From positions 293,161,647 through 293,225,646 of the forward strand of contig NC_134455.1 of assembly GCF_047948215.1 (NCBI RefSeq): 64,000 nucleotides of DNA, given 5' to 3'. The notes under the pieces are model-generated. The model saw nothing but the letters and a program-made list of their open reading frames with translations. It did not search any database and was not told the DNA's origin. Each line of letters begins with the position of its first letter. Position 1 is the stretch's first letter. Below are positions 14,182 through 25,200 of this stretch, piece by piece. This DNA is from Lycorma delicatula. Lineage: Eukaryota > Arthropoda > Insecta > Hemiptera > Fulgoridae. Position numbers and translations under genes: made by a program.

Positions 14182-14417
14182 ACTTAACTACCAAACACAG
14201 TAACAAAAAAACCTAAAAAAAGTAATATCAATGAGGTGTTGTTACAAATGTTTTTGTTAGAGTGTTTATATATTCTAAATTTTTAAGTTTTTTTTAAATT
14301 TATTTTTCGTTATTTTTTTATGTAATTACAGAGATGTGTATCCACTGATCTAGGATCCCGCGAAAGTCGATACACAACGTTCTTACGTTTTTCTGTTACT
14401 GTGTTTGGCGGTTAAGT
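14182..14417. mobile_element. MITE-like inverted-repeat element
   Basis: A 31-bp inverted repeat (14182-14212 against 14387-14417, about four mismatches) encloses about 175 bases of non-coding sequence. The core ccaaacacagtaaca is shared by both arms. It is bordered by (TA)n. Its size and structure fit a miniature inverted-repeat element; the family is unknown. Confidence 0.5.
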
Positions 14418-14871
14418 TATTGTTTGTTGAATTTAATTAGCTCAGTGGTCAATATATTGATGTATTATTTGAATTTTCAAAAGGTTATATGTATATATAT
14501 ATATATACAGTGTTTCTTTATATACAGTGAGTGATATTAAAGTATGAAATTAGAATATGAAAACGATAGATTCATATTTCAAGACTGAGGGATACTAGAA
14601 GGTAGAAACAGTTGCGGATCTACATGGTTACAAAATTATTACTTTATGGTGTGTTTGAAACTTCTTTCCGCCATCTTGGATCCACCTCATTGGATCAATA
14701 TCTTTTTTAATTGGTTAACAGCCTCATCACAATAATAAATACAGTAATAATAATATACCATCACCGTACCCGTATATCATCAACAGAGTTATTTTTTCAG
14801 TTTCACTTAAAGGATGAATTATTTGATATAACTAAATGAATATACAAAGCTAATATTAATAATAATATTTT

Positions 14872-17540
14872 TTTTTGTGGAGGGAGGTGGAAATGCATTT
14901 ACGCACGAGTGTCGGGCTTCTGCTGATGGTATTATCCAATCACTATCAGCAGACTACCGACTAAAACCACCCCCCCCCCCCCTTTCTACTAGGACTCGAC
15001 CCGGAACCGTTTAACACATTACTTCCGGTCGAGTCCTCCTATACTAGCCTGATTAGGTGATACCTAATTTGCAGGACTATCCAGGTTAACCTTTTTGGCC
15101 CTGAGAATGTTTCCGACGAATCGGGCTACACTTTCCCAGCTGCTCAGGTCACGGAGCATCATCGCAACCACGTTGTGGGGAATCAGTGCTCTGAGATCCG
15201 CCTCTAGTGTCCCTCGATCTGCCGCCCACCGAGCACATTTGAAAAAGGTGTGCTCAGCGTCGTCCCGTACAACGGGGCAATACAAGCAGTCGGGGGACGG
15301 CGCTTTCCCTATGACATGGAGGTAAGTGCAGAAGTACCCGTGACCCGTTAAAAATTGGGTCATGTAGTACTCCACCTATCCGTGCCGTCACTCCGTCCAC
15401 GGTCTGACCAGAGGGATAAGCCTTGCGGTCCATCGTCCTCTGGTCACGTGGTCCCAGGTCTCTTGCCATGCGAGGAACGTGCGAGTGTGTTCCTCGTTGG
15501 CAATGGTCAACCGGTCTTCGCCTGCCCGTCGCTTCCTGTAGATCACCTGGCGCTCACATGATAAAGTAACAATGGGTATGACGCCCGCGACCACAAGTAC
15601 TGCAGGCTTAGAAACCGTCCGATACGCGGAAGCGACTCGCAAGGCTGCGGTGCGTTGTACCTCCGCGAGCCGCTTCCAGTTTCTCGCAACTATTAATGCC
15701 CGGGCCCACACTTCCGACCCGTATAACAGGATGGAATGCACCGTGGACATCAGCAATCGCCGTCTGCTGTCTTCGGTCCGCCGACATTCGCCATAAGCCG
15801 GATGAGAGCAGTTACGGCTCTCGCAGCTTTGTCGGCGGCTCTACGAAGCTGCTCAGCAAAGCTGAGTTTCCGGTTAATCATCATACCGAGGTACTTTGCG
15901 TCCGGCTTGGTCTCGATAACCTCTACCCCGACCCGCCGGGAGAGAAGGGTGTCAATACGCTTCTTCGTGAGAACTACAATCTCCGTTTTGCTGAGGACTA
16001 GAGACAATCCATGGTCGTCCAGCCAGGCCACCGATTCTGTGCATGGCTCGACTGAGCCTCAATTGGACGCGCTCCACGTCGCGGTCTGCGACAAGTAGCG
16101 CAACGTCGTCAGCGTATCCAACCAAGGCAGATTCTTCAGGTATCTCCAGCCTCAGCAAGCCTCGTAGACGGCGTTCCAAAGGTCGGGGCGAGGATCGACC
16201 CCTGCGCCGCTCCTGACGTGATCGTAGTCCTACGCCAGCCTGCCGCGTTCTCGTAAATGAGACCGCGGTTCCTCAGGTCCACAATTCTGAGAAGGTATTG
16301 AGGCACATGGATATTGAGGCGAATGCTCCAGGACCCGAATCATATCGCTCCACCGTGCGGAGCTGAAAGCGTTTTTTACGTCCAACGTAACAAGAAGGAC
16401 TACACGTCGCGAAAAACGATTGTGGTCCTCTGCTCGCCGCACTGCTTCAATAACCTCCTGAATTGCGTCTAGGGTCGACCGACCCTGCCGGAAACCGTAC
16501 TGGTTAGGTGACAGGCCACCTGCCTGATTCATCGCTGCAACCAGTCTTTTCTTTAACAGCTTCTCCAATACCTTCCCAGCTGTGTCAAGCATACACAATG
16601 GGCGGTAGGAGGACGGCGACTCTGGGTTTTCTTTTCTCTTGGGAATTAGTACAAGACGCGCGGTCTTCCACCTGGGGCTAAAAGACCCAGCCTTCAGACA
16701 TGTCTATTAGAAGACGGGGCCTGCAGCGCTCCACTAGTTTGAGTACCTTGGCCGGTATACCATCGGGACCAGGGTTTTTTTGCCTTTCAGCGACTGTAGG
16801 ACTCCCTCCAGTTCCTCCATCGAGAAGAGCGGGAAGTCCCCCACGTCGCCGAAGTCCCGCTCGGCACCGATCGTGTGGGCCGGGAACAATATCTTAATGA
16901 CGTCCTCCGCATTAGCCTCGTCTAGTGGAGCTGGTGATGGCGAGACCCCCAATCGCCGAGTTACTATCTTGTAACCCAGCCCCCAAGGGTCTGCATCCAT
17001 GGTCTCCTTCAGTTCTCTCCAGTAGCGTGTCTTGCTCACGTTGATAGCTCGACGGAGCCGCTTCTTTGCCGTCTTATACTCGGCTGACCTGGCGTTCGCG
17101 TTTGTGCAATTCCTTGCACGTTGCACCACCCATCTTAGTCGAATACACTCTCGGCGCAACCCCGCAATCTACGGTGTCCACCAGTACATGGGTCGCTTCT
17201 GGTGCTTCGGTCCCCCGTGGGGCACGGAAGAGTCGCATGCAGAAGCGATCAGCCGCATGGTGGTAGCAACTACGGCTTCAGCGCCAGCGTCCCCCCCGTT
17301 GGTGAAGTTTTCAGGGGCTACCACCCCTGAGGAAATCTTTCTTTTGAATAATAATAATAATAATTCCCTTAGGTAGTTAATTCCCACGTCCGGAACACAA
17401 CATCTAAGTTCCACGTCCAGGGCGGCAACAGCTGTACTTACGTACAATACATATAGCTGGCTAACGGGGTTCCGAGTAAATTCCTCGGATATTCTTTTCT
17501 TTAGAGCTGTTTCCACCTTCAGGTCACCACATGGATTGGA
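14872..17540 (-). mobile_element. 5'-truncated R1-clade-like LINE (ORF2 relic)
   Basis: Minus-strand fragments of a non-LTR reverse transcriptase lie in consecutive but shifted frames. From 5' to 3' they are: the end of the endonuclease and linker (about 17516-16734), reverse transcriptase with NQYGFRQGRSTLDAIQ (16598-16230), the catalytic box YADD (16116-16105), the thumb region with KYLGMMINRKLSFAEQL (16031-15750), the YRTVS region (15756-15388), and a C-terminal GHGYF plus Cys-His block (LYCPVVRDDAEHTFFKC, 15375-15064). At least five frameshifts make it inactive. ORF1 and most of the endonuclease are missing, as expected from 5' truncation. The 3' region holds a C homopolymer (about 14971-14984) and ends near 14872 in an A-run on the minus strand. 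It is visibly more GC-rich than its surroundings. R1-like affinity is inferred from motif style; no 28S target is present. Confidence 0.85.
17346..17363. repeat. (AAT)n microsatellite inside the LINE relic
   Basis: Six AAT units interrupt the endonuclease-linker part of the LINE relic. Confidence 0.8.
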
Positions 17541-17649
17541 TTTTTCGGCCGCAGGATATGAACAGCTAAATGATTTGGAAATAAAATGATTTGGTAAAAA
17601 AATACGATTGATAATTTTGGTTATTGATTTTCATAAAAAAGAATTATTT

Positions 17650-20200
17650 CCTCAAGAAGATACCAGAATTTAAAATGATTGAATCAAGTTTTTTTCAAAA
17701 ATCAATTGCTTAACTCTTTTTATTTGACTAGAAATAAACGAGAGTTTTTAGACAAAATAAGAAAGTTGTGGAGATATTATTAAGTTATGGAGATACTTTT
17801 TCTTTGGAGATATACTCATAGAGTTTTCTTTTATTACATCCTCATTTCAAGAATCTGCATCAAAGGCAATAATCAGGATCCTTAAAGCCTGTGCCACATT
17901 TCTTCAGTAGGAAATATTTAGTCTTCCGTGTAAAATGTCAAAAAATATGTATTATGCACATAAAGTTAGGTTAAACAGTATTTAAATTTCTAAACATTTC
18001 GATAAATTTATTTTTGTCATTTTATTTTTAACAAAGATATTTATTATTTTTGTAAACATAATGACATAGAATTTCGTTGCGTCAGACAAATTCAGTGCAA
18101 TTATAACGGTTATAATTAATTAGTTTTTTACATTTTATCTTCTGATGACCGTAAAAAATTTTTCATTTGTATTCAATCAATGAAAAACATTATTATAAAA
18201 ATAATTAATTCTCTTTTTGCGAAGTCTAAAGCCTTCATGCTGAAATATAACAACTATATTTTACAGCATTATTAATTAAACCTGCAAATATTAAATATAA
18301 TTTATTTTCCCAGCTGTTAAAATATAAATAAATTTCCTATCGGTCAAAAAGTAACCATCCGATTTTTGTAATTACAAAATTTTAAGAACTCTTAGATCGC
18401 ATCACTAAAATGTAGAAATAATTATGAACGTTTATTTTGAATCTGAACGTGAATGTAACGTGTTAGCGGTTATTTTGTTCTGAATCTTGGAAATGATTTT
18501 ATCAGTAAATTGAAAAATTGTTTGTTAACTTTTGTATCACAGGAAAACTTTTAAATTGTTCATAAAAATTGGCTTTGGGGAAGGAGTAATAGAGGGATCC
18601 CATATTTCAGAAAGGAAATATTCAGTCTTTCCATATTTTAATTTGTGAAAATTTGGTTAACTTTTTTTAGCGCGTATAAAAAAAGCGAGCTGAATTACTG
18701 TTTGTCTCTCATATACTAATTAAATTTACCTTAGAAAACAGAAGCATTCATAAATGATTGGATAAATGTTTCGCATTATTGCAGTTTCTGTTTTATAAAA
18801 ACAAACACTTTTGTTTTAATAAAACTGATAACAATAGAAAGCTTTAAATTAAATAATAAAGCAGGTAAAATTTAAACTATTTCAAGTAAACCAAAAATTG
18901 AATCTAACTTGATCACTTAATACCCCTGAATTTGGCGAGATTTCATATTCAAAGTAGAAATAAAGAAAATTAAATGTATTTTTTAACTGTTTAGTATGTT
19001 TTTGTGAAATACCTGTATTGGAGTGATTAATTGATTTAAGCCTACTTTATTTCTTTTTTAGCTGATCCTTAATTGATTTTTGTAAGAATAATTATATTTA
19101 AAGTTGGAATTTGGGGTTGATTAATAATTGATTTATATATAATTATTTTACTTAAAATAGATTTTTTCAAGTTTAACATAATTTTTTTTGAGAATCGTCT
19201 GTTATTTCTTTAATTATAAAAATGAAATTTTGGTAATGTTCAATTTTCGTGTTTAAAAACTCTTCCAGTAATGTTTCTGTTAGAAACCTGCTCCAGAAAA
19301 CATATTGTCTAGATTGTAGTCATAGTGATGATTTCAGTTAGGATTAAGGAAAGTAGAAAACGTAAATTTTGTTAAAATTAAACATCTGTTATGCATTACT
19401 CTGATCTAAATACGTTTACACGGATACACATAGATATATAAGCATATTTACGTCAATATAATCAGTTAGATAGATATTTATATCATATGTATATAATCAG
19501 CAGATATATAATCAGTTTATTCGCTTTAGTTCTATTTAAAAAAAAAAAACGATGAAAAAATGAATAACTATTTACGTATAACGCATCAAACATTAGTGGT
19601 ACATAAATGTTGAAAACTACGGCAAATTTCATTCGTATACATAAAAAAAAAGTGACATATTAATATTTCTATCAAATCACTGATATCTTTGTAATATTAA
19701 CCCGGCTTTGAAAAATTAAGAAACATTACATAAAAATAAAACTTACTTCAAAAATTTCGATTACAGAAACCACATTGTTTCTTTAATTTAATCGTGATTA
19801 TATTAACAAAATAGTATATTTTTTTCACTTTAATACATAAATTTCAGCAAATAATGAATTTATTTATTTAATATTTCCTATAGAGAATTATGGAAATTGA
19901 AAAAATATAATAATGAAGAATCATTTAGGTTGGGCTAAAAATTTCTTAGATTTGAGTGAATGAATCTAAAAACAATTGTATAGATGGAAAATGTAGATAA
20001 TAATTCAAAAATAAAATCTTATCCGAAAATAATAGCTTTTCCGAGCTTATTAAATTAATAGAAAAAAATAGCTGCTATTCAATATAAAATTTAAAAAATG
20101 TAATATGAAAAGAGACCACAAATTTTTACGTATATGTTTTAGAAATTTTTCCAAATTTTTCTTTGAAAACTTGAAATAACTTTTTTATTTTCAGTAAGAT
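17650..20200. repeat. Inverted, decayed copy of the upstream flank of the N/Q gene
   Basis: Read in reverse complement, landmarks of the flank right of gene A occur in the matching order. The stretch at 19990-20040 matches 29336-29400 (ccgataagattttgtttttg), 20125-20165 matches 29245-29285, and 18060-18115 matches 30550-30610 (the ccgttataatta and tctgatgcaac phrases). No gene or exon is visible. I infer a rearranged fragment of the duplicated locus; a shared dispersed repeat is the alternative. Confidence 0.5.
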
Positions 20201-20277
20201 AATGTTTATCAGTGTAACCCATTTTAGATGTTATCAACAAAGTGGATTAAAATTTTAGTTTTAGAAAATATATACGC

Positions 20278-20307
20278 TTCAAGGGCGAGATTATTCTCGC
20301 CCTTGAA
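20278..20307. repeat. Perfect 13-bp hairpin at a rearrangement junction
   Basis: ttcaagggcgaga, a 4-base loop, then its exact complement. It lies between the inverted flank copy on the left and a forward flank fragment on the right. Confidence 0.85.
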
Positions 20308-20309
20308 TG

Positions 20310-20470
20310 ATGTTCGGCCAAGTGCGCGGCCTAAATCTGCTTACCATGATAGCGACATATTTTTGGATAACAATTACACCTTCACTCCCTTGATAAAGTT
20401 AAAAATTATTCTTTTTTTTAAACCCTAGTTTAATAACGATTTTTTTTACGTGCGGAAAAATTTATATTTG
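20310..20470. repeat. Forward fragment of the N/Q-gene upstream flank
   Basis: This matches 29040-29230 in the same orientation. Shared phrases include catgatagcgacatattt and ccttgataaa followed by aaaattatt, which the copy at 60225-60300 also has. Confidence 0.6.
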
Positions 20471-20479
20471 TGTTATATT

Positions 20480-21800
20480 GATTTTAAAAATAAATAAATA
20501 AATAAAACAGTTATTAATATTTGCAGACATTTAACCTTACAATAAATCTCTCTGATTTTAAGGTTCATGTTATCACAAACTACAGTTCAAATATTTATAT
20601 GCACATGAAAACAAAGTTCCTTTCGGTACGCCGGAAGGTGGAGGTAGATTTCACCGACGCTAAGTAAGGGATAAAAAAGATTTCCACCTTAAAGTTAAGA
20701 AAAACTTCAAATTTATTCAATACACTGTTTGCATGTGAAAAAAGTTTCACGTATTTAACATTCGACAAGCTCCATCTTCTTACAATTCCAGCAAAATTTT
20801 GGGCATCCCTTGCCATAATTGTTTGGTCATATCAAAAATTGTTTCAGACAAAAGTTTTAGGTAATTTTTATAGGACTAACTACAACTTTAAATTGATTAG
20901 AGTAATACTGTGCCTATTAAGGGAGGTATGATATTTTTGTCTTCGAAACCCAATTTTTCACCCTGGGCCAATGGTTGGTGATATAAAAAACCTTTACTTA
21001 GATATGTTTTAGGCCCTTATCCAAAGTATAGTAGGAACCTTAAACAACTTTGATATTTCACGTAAGAAAGTTATAGCAATATTTTGTTTTTACAAAAAAG
21101 CCTCCCCATTTCCGCCCCATGGTCCGATTTTGTGTGTGTATGTGTGTGTGTGTGTGTGTGATGGGGGAGTGTATGGGTGTTTACCTGGTGATTAAAGAAA
21201 TCACCCAATTTTATATAATGGAAACTAAATGATGAATTTTTTTAATTAACGTACTTGATATAAGTTAATTTACTATTATTTTTTTTTAATTCTGCTAATT
21301 GATGTTTCAAAAAATTTCATGAAGAAACTCTCACAGATCTTTAAATGCATTTCAAGCATCTTTTAGTGCAGACATATTTTTATAAACATTAATCAGGTTT
21401 ATATACAACAATTATAAAGATGTCATAAAGAATGAAAAAAAAGATATAAAAAAGTATATTAATGAACTATATTTTTTATATTTGTATTTGTTTATATATA
21501 TTGCTAAACTTTCACATAAAATTTATATTAATTTACCAAACTTTTTCCCATTACTTCGTATTAAAAAATAATTTACCTAATATTTCGGTAAATTAAAATT
21601 TCAGTAAACTAAAGAGGTGCAAAATCAAAATAATAAAAATGTATATTGCCTTAGTTGTATTTCTTTGTTAATTTTAGAAATTTTAATCTAGTTATTTGTC
21701 AGAAAATACCGTATTATTAAGTTGTTGGATAGTACAAAAAAAAAAAAATCATTAAATAACATTGTAAACTTATGATAGGAAAGTGCTTAATTTTAATCAT
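20480..21800. other. Non-coding stretch with a (GT)n tract
   Basis: I find no coding exon or named element. A GT-rich simple repeat lies at about 21133-21160. The part around 20590-21120 reads like old dispersed repeat but I cannot name it. Confidence 0.4.
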
Positions 21801-22012
21801 TAAAATATATCATTGTTTCTAACAAGGACTAGATTGTAATTTATATTAAAAAATAATTTTGCCTAAAGGAAACTAAACTGATAAAATTGTATATTTTATT
21901 TTCTCGGATAAAATATTACCAAATTAAGGATAGAATATTCCTAAGACTTAGTCGTGTGAAATTTATGTCGCCGAAGGACAATTTAAACAAATTAAAGAAG
22001 CAAATTAAACAA

Positions 22013-22096
22013 ATTATTTTGGTTGTTGTTATTTATATTCTGATTATTCTGGTTCTGGTTGTTGTTGTAGTTGTTTCCATTGTTGTAATTATTATT
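22013..22096. repeat. 84-bp perfect duplicate of part of gene A exon 2
   Basis: Identical base for base to 23407-23490 and in the same orientation, though located about 150 bases beyond the gene's stop codon. Copy B lacks it: the flanking phrases (attaaa-type on the left, ttctctacaagcgaatt on the right) are directly joined there around 53650. Confidence 0.9.
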
Positions 22097-22179
22097 ATTC
22101 TCTACAAGCGAATTGTAAAAGAAGGTGAATAATGAATTGAAAAAATCAATAAAAATAATAATTACATATATAAAAATAC

Positions 22180-22189
22180 TTTATTTATT
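22180..22189 (-). promoter_or_regulatory. Poly(A) signal of gene A
   Basis: Two overlapping AATAAA motifs on the minus strand, about 60 bases past the stop codon. The same arrangement occurs at the same distance from gene B's stop codon. Confidence 0.7.
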
Positions 22190-22245
22190 CAACGAAACAA
22201 AGTAAATAAATAATATTACATTTAATAAAGAAACTCAAGTTGCAT

Positions 22246-25200
22246 TTATAAGCCCCATTTCAGTGATTGAAACCAGCTACTACTAACTGGAATTTGGTTA
22301 TTATTTGGGTTGTTTGCATTCTGGTTATTATTGTTGTTGCTCTGGTTCTGATTATTCTTGTTGTTGTTGGCTTGATTCTGATTGTTTTGGTTGTTATTGT
22401 TGTTGTAGAGAGCGTTTTGGTTATTACTGTTCTGAATTTGATTGACCTGGTTGTTATTATTGTCCTGGTTCTGGTTATTGTAATTGTTGTTGTTCTGATT
22501 TTGGTTATTGTAATTGTTGCTGTTCTGGTTTTGGTTATTGAAGTTGTTATTATTTACATTGTGGCCATACTGGTTATGGTTATTGAAGTTATTATTTTGG
22601 TTGCTCTGATTTTGATTGTACTGATTATTATTCTGGTTGTTGTTATAGTGTGAGTTCTGATTGTTGTACGAGTTTTGGTTGTTGTAGTTATTCTTGTTTT
22701 GGTTATTATTGTTCTGGTTGTGATACTGGTTGTTGTTATTGTAGTTATTCTGATTTTGGTTATTATTGTTGTAGTTGTTGTTCTGGTTCTGGTATTGGTT
22801 GTTGTTATTGTAGTTATTCTGATTTTGGTTATTGTTGTTGTAATTGTTGTTCTGGTTCTGGTATTGGTTATTGTTGTTCTGGTTCTGGTATTGGTTGTTG
22901 TTATTGTAATTGTTTTGATTATTGTTGTTCACATTTTGTCCATACTGGTTTTGATTATTGTTTTGGTTGTTGTAGTTCTGATTGTTGTAGTTTTGGTTGT
23001 TGTTATTGTAGTTATTCTGGTTTTGGTTATTGTTGTTGTAATTGGTGTTCTGGTTTTGATTATTGTTTTGGTTGTTGTTATTGTAGGAGTTTTGATTGCT
23101 ATTGTAGTTATTATTCTGGTTGCTGTTAGCATTCTGGCCATATTGGTTCTGATTATTGTTGTTGTTGTTACCGTATTGATTGTTATTGTTGTAGTTATTC
23201 TGGTTTTGGTTGTTGAAGTTGTTGACATTCTGGCCATTTTGGTTCTGGTTATTATATTGATTGTTGTTGTTGTTGTTACCATACTGGTTATTTTGATTGT
23301 TGTTCTGGTTATTGTAAGAATTGTTATTGTTGTATTGGTTCTGATTGTTGTAGTCGTTCTGATTGTGGTTATTGTAGTTGTTATTATTGTTGTATTGGTT
23401 GTTTTGATTATTTTGGTTGTTGTTATTTATATTCTGATTATTCTGGTTCTGGTTGTTGTTGTAGTTGTTTCCATTGTTGTAATTATTATTGTATTGGCTT
23501 TGACTATAATTGTTGTTCTGGTTCTGTTGGCCGTTCTGGTTGTTGTTGTTGTTGTATTGATTGTTACCGTTATAGTTATTATTTTGGTTATTGTTGTTGT
23601 AATTGTTATTATTATTCTGGTTATTGAACTGGTTGTTGTTATAGTAATTCAAATGTTGGTTCTGGTTGTTATTATTATACTGGTCATTGTTCTGATTGTT
23701 ATTTTGGTTATTTCCAAACACGTTACCTGAAAACATAGAAACATTATTTTTCATCTGTATTTTAAAAACATTTTTGGCAGTAAATTCTGAACTGCAATAC
23801 CGCTATCCTTAATCTGTCTACGCTATACCGCAGTTTTGCAATACCTAAGTGTTTGTCTCTAACAATTAGAATTAACGAACACTATCAATACATTTAAATC
23901 ATTGAAACTATCTTCTTGCTTTTATTTTTCATGAAATAATCTGAAAAACCTGTGGTTATTCTACATATTCGATCGTTAGTAATCCTGCGCTATATTTCCG
24001 TACTTTTTTTAAATTAAATTGCTTTAGATCATCTTTTGTAATAACTACAGTATCACATTTATTAAAAATATATAGTTAATTAGATCTGTAAATGAAACTC
24101 TTACTAAAAATTCGATTTTTTCATGGGAAACAGGACTTGAAGTTTATAATTAAATGTTTTCCACTCACTCGCACCCTGTATTACAATTTTTTATGCTAGT
24201 ACATTAAAAATCGATAAAAATAATATTCCAACAATAAAAATAATGGTAGTCTGTACATTGTTTTAACATAAATCATTATTACTGTGTGCAAATATTCACT
24301 ATTCTGTTCATATATTAATATAAGTTTCGTAGAAAAATAAAAAAAATAATTTTTTTCTTTTAAATATTTTTAGAAAATAATTTCTTTTATGTTTTTAGAA
24401 AATAAACGTTTTTACGCATGAATACTGGTGCAGATATATTAGATAAAATACACAAATTTTTATATTTATTATTATTAGTCTTTCTTTTTTCTGTTTAGCC
24501 TCCGGGAATTACCGTTCAGGTATTACTTTAGAGAATGAATGAGGAGGGTATGTATGAGTGTAAATGAAGTGTACTCTCAGTTAGACCATTCCTAAGATGT
24601 GTGGTTAATTGAAAACCCAACCACCAAAGAACACTGATATCAACGATCTAGTATTCAAATCCGAATAAAAGTAACTGCCTTTACAAGAATTTGAACGCCG
24701 GAACTCTCGACTTCCAAATCAGCTGATTTGGGAAGACACGTTCACCACTAGACCAACCCGATGGGTATTATTATTATTATTATTACATATTATTAACATG
24801 TATATACGGATATTCAGAGTGATCGAAGAGGAAAAAGGTATAATTATTTGAGAACTGATTCTAGAGTTTGAAGTAAGGAAAAGAGTCTATACAAAGATAT
24901 GTCCGAAAACACTTTGTTGATGATTTGTAGCCAGCGAAAAATCACGCCCAGATTACAGTTCCCTCAGTGATATCAGGTCATAATGAAATTTTTAAGATGT
25001 TAGATCCATCGTAAAACAGAAAAATTGGGTGACGAAAAACACGTTTTTTTTAGTTTTGAATTACAATAATTCTGTTATCTCGAAAATTACTAATAAATGT
25101 GTAAAATTTTATTACAAAAACTTGTAGATAATTTAATTCTGAGAAATTTAATAAAGTCTATGAAAAAAAAAACAATTAACTTTTATTAAAAAGATAACAG

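Noticed and set aside
22929..23282. Minus-strand Thr/Ile/Arg-rich frame inside gene A exon 2
   Set aside because: An out-of-frame reading of the same N/Q repeats.
22267..23730. Long plus-strand reading frames (351 and 159 codons, hydrophobic V/L/I or Cys/Ser/Gly rich) opposite gene A
   Set aside because: They are the antisense of AAC/AAT/CAA/CAG codons, which contain no stop in any antisense frame. They have no splice context or promoter and change with every repeat indel.
23727..23754. ATG-led start of the second exon (MKNN...) as the true start of gene A
   Set aside because: A clean acceptor lies inside it and joins in phase to the signal-peptide exon; the same holds for gene B at 55280-55307.
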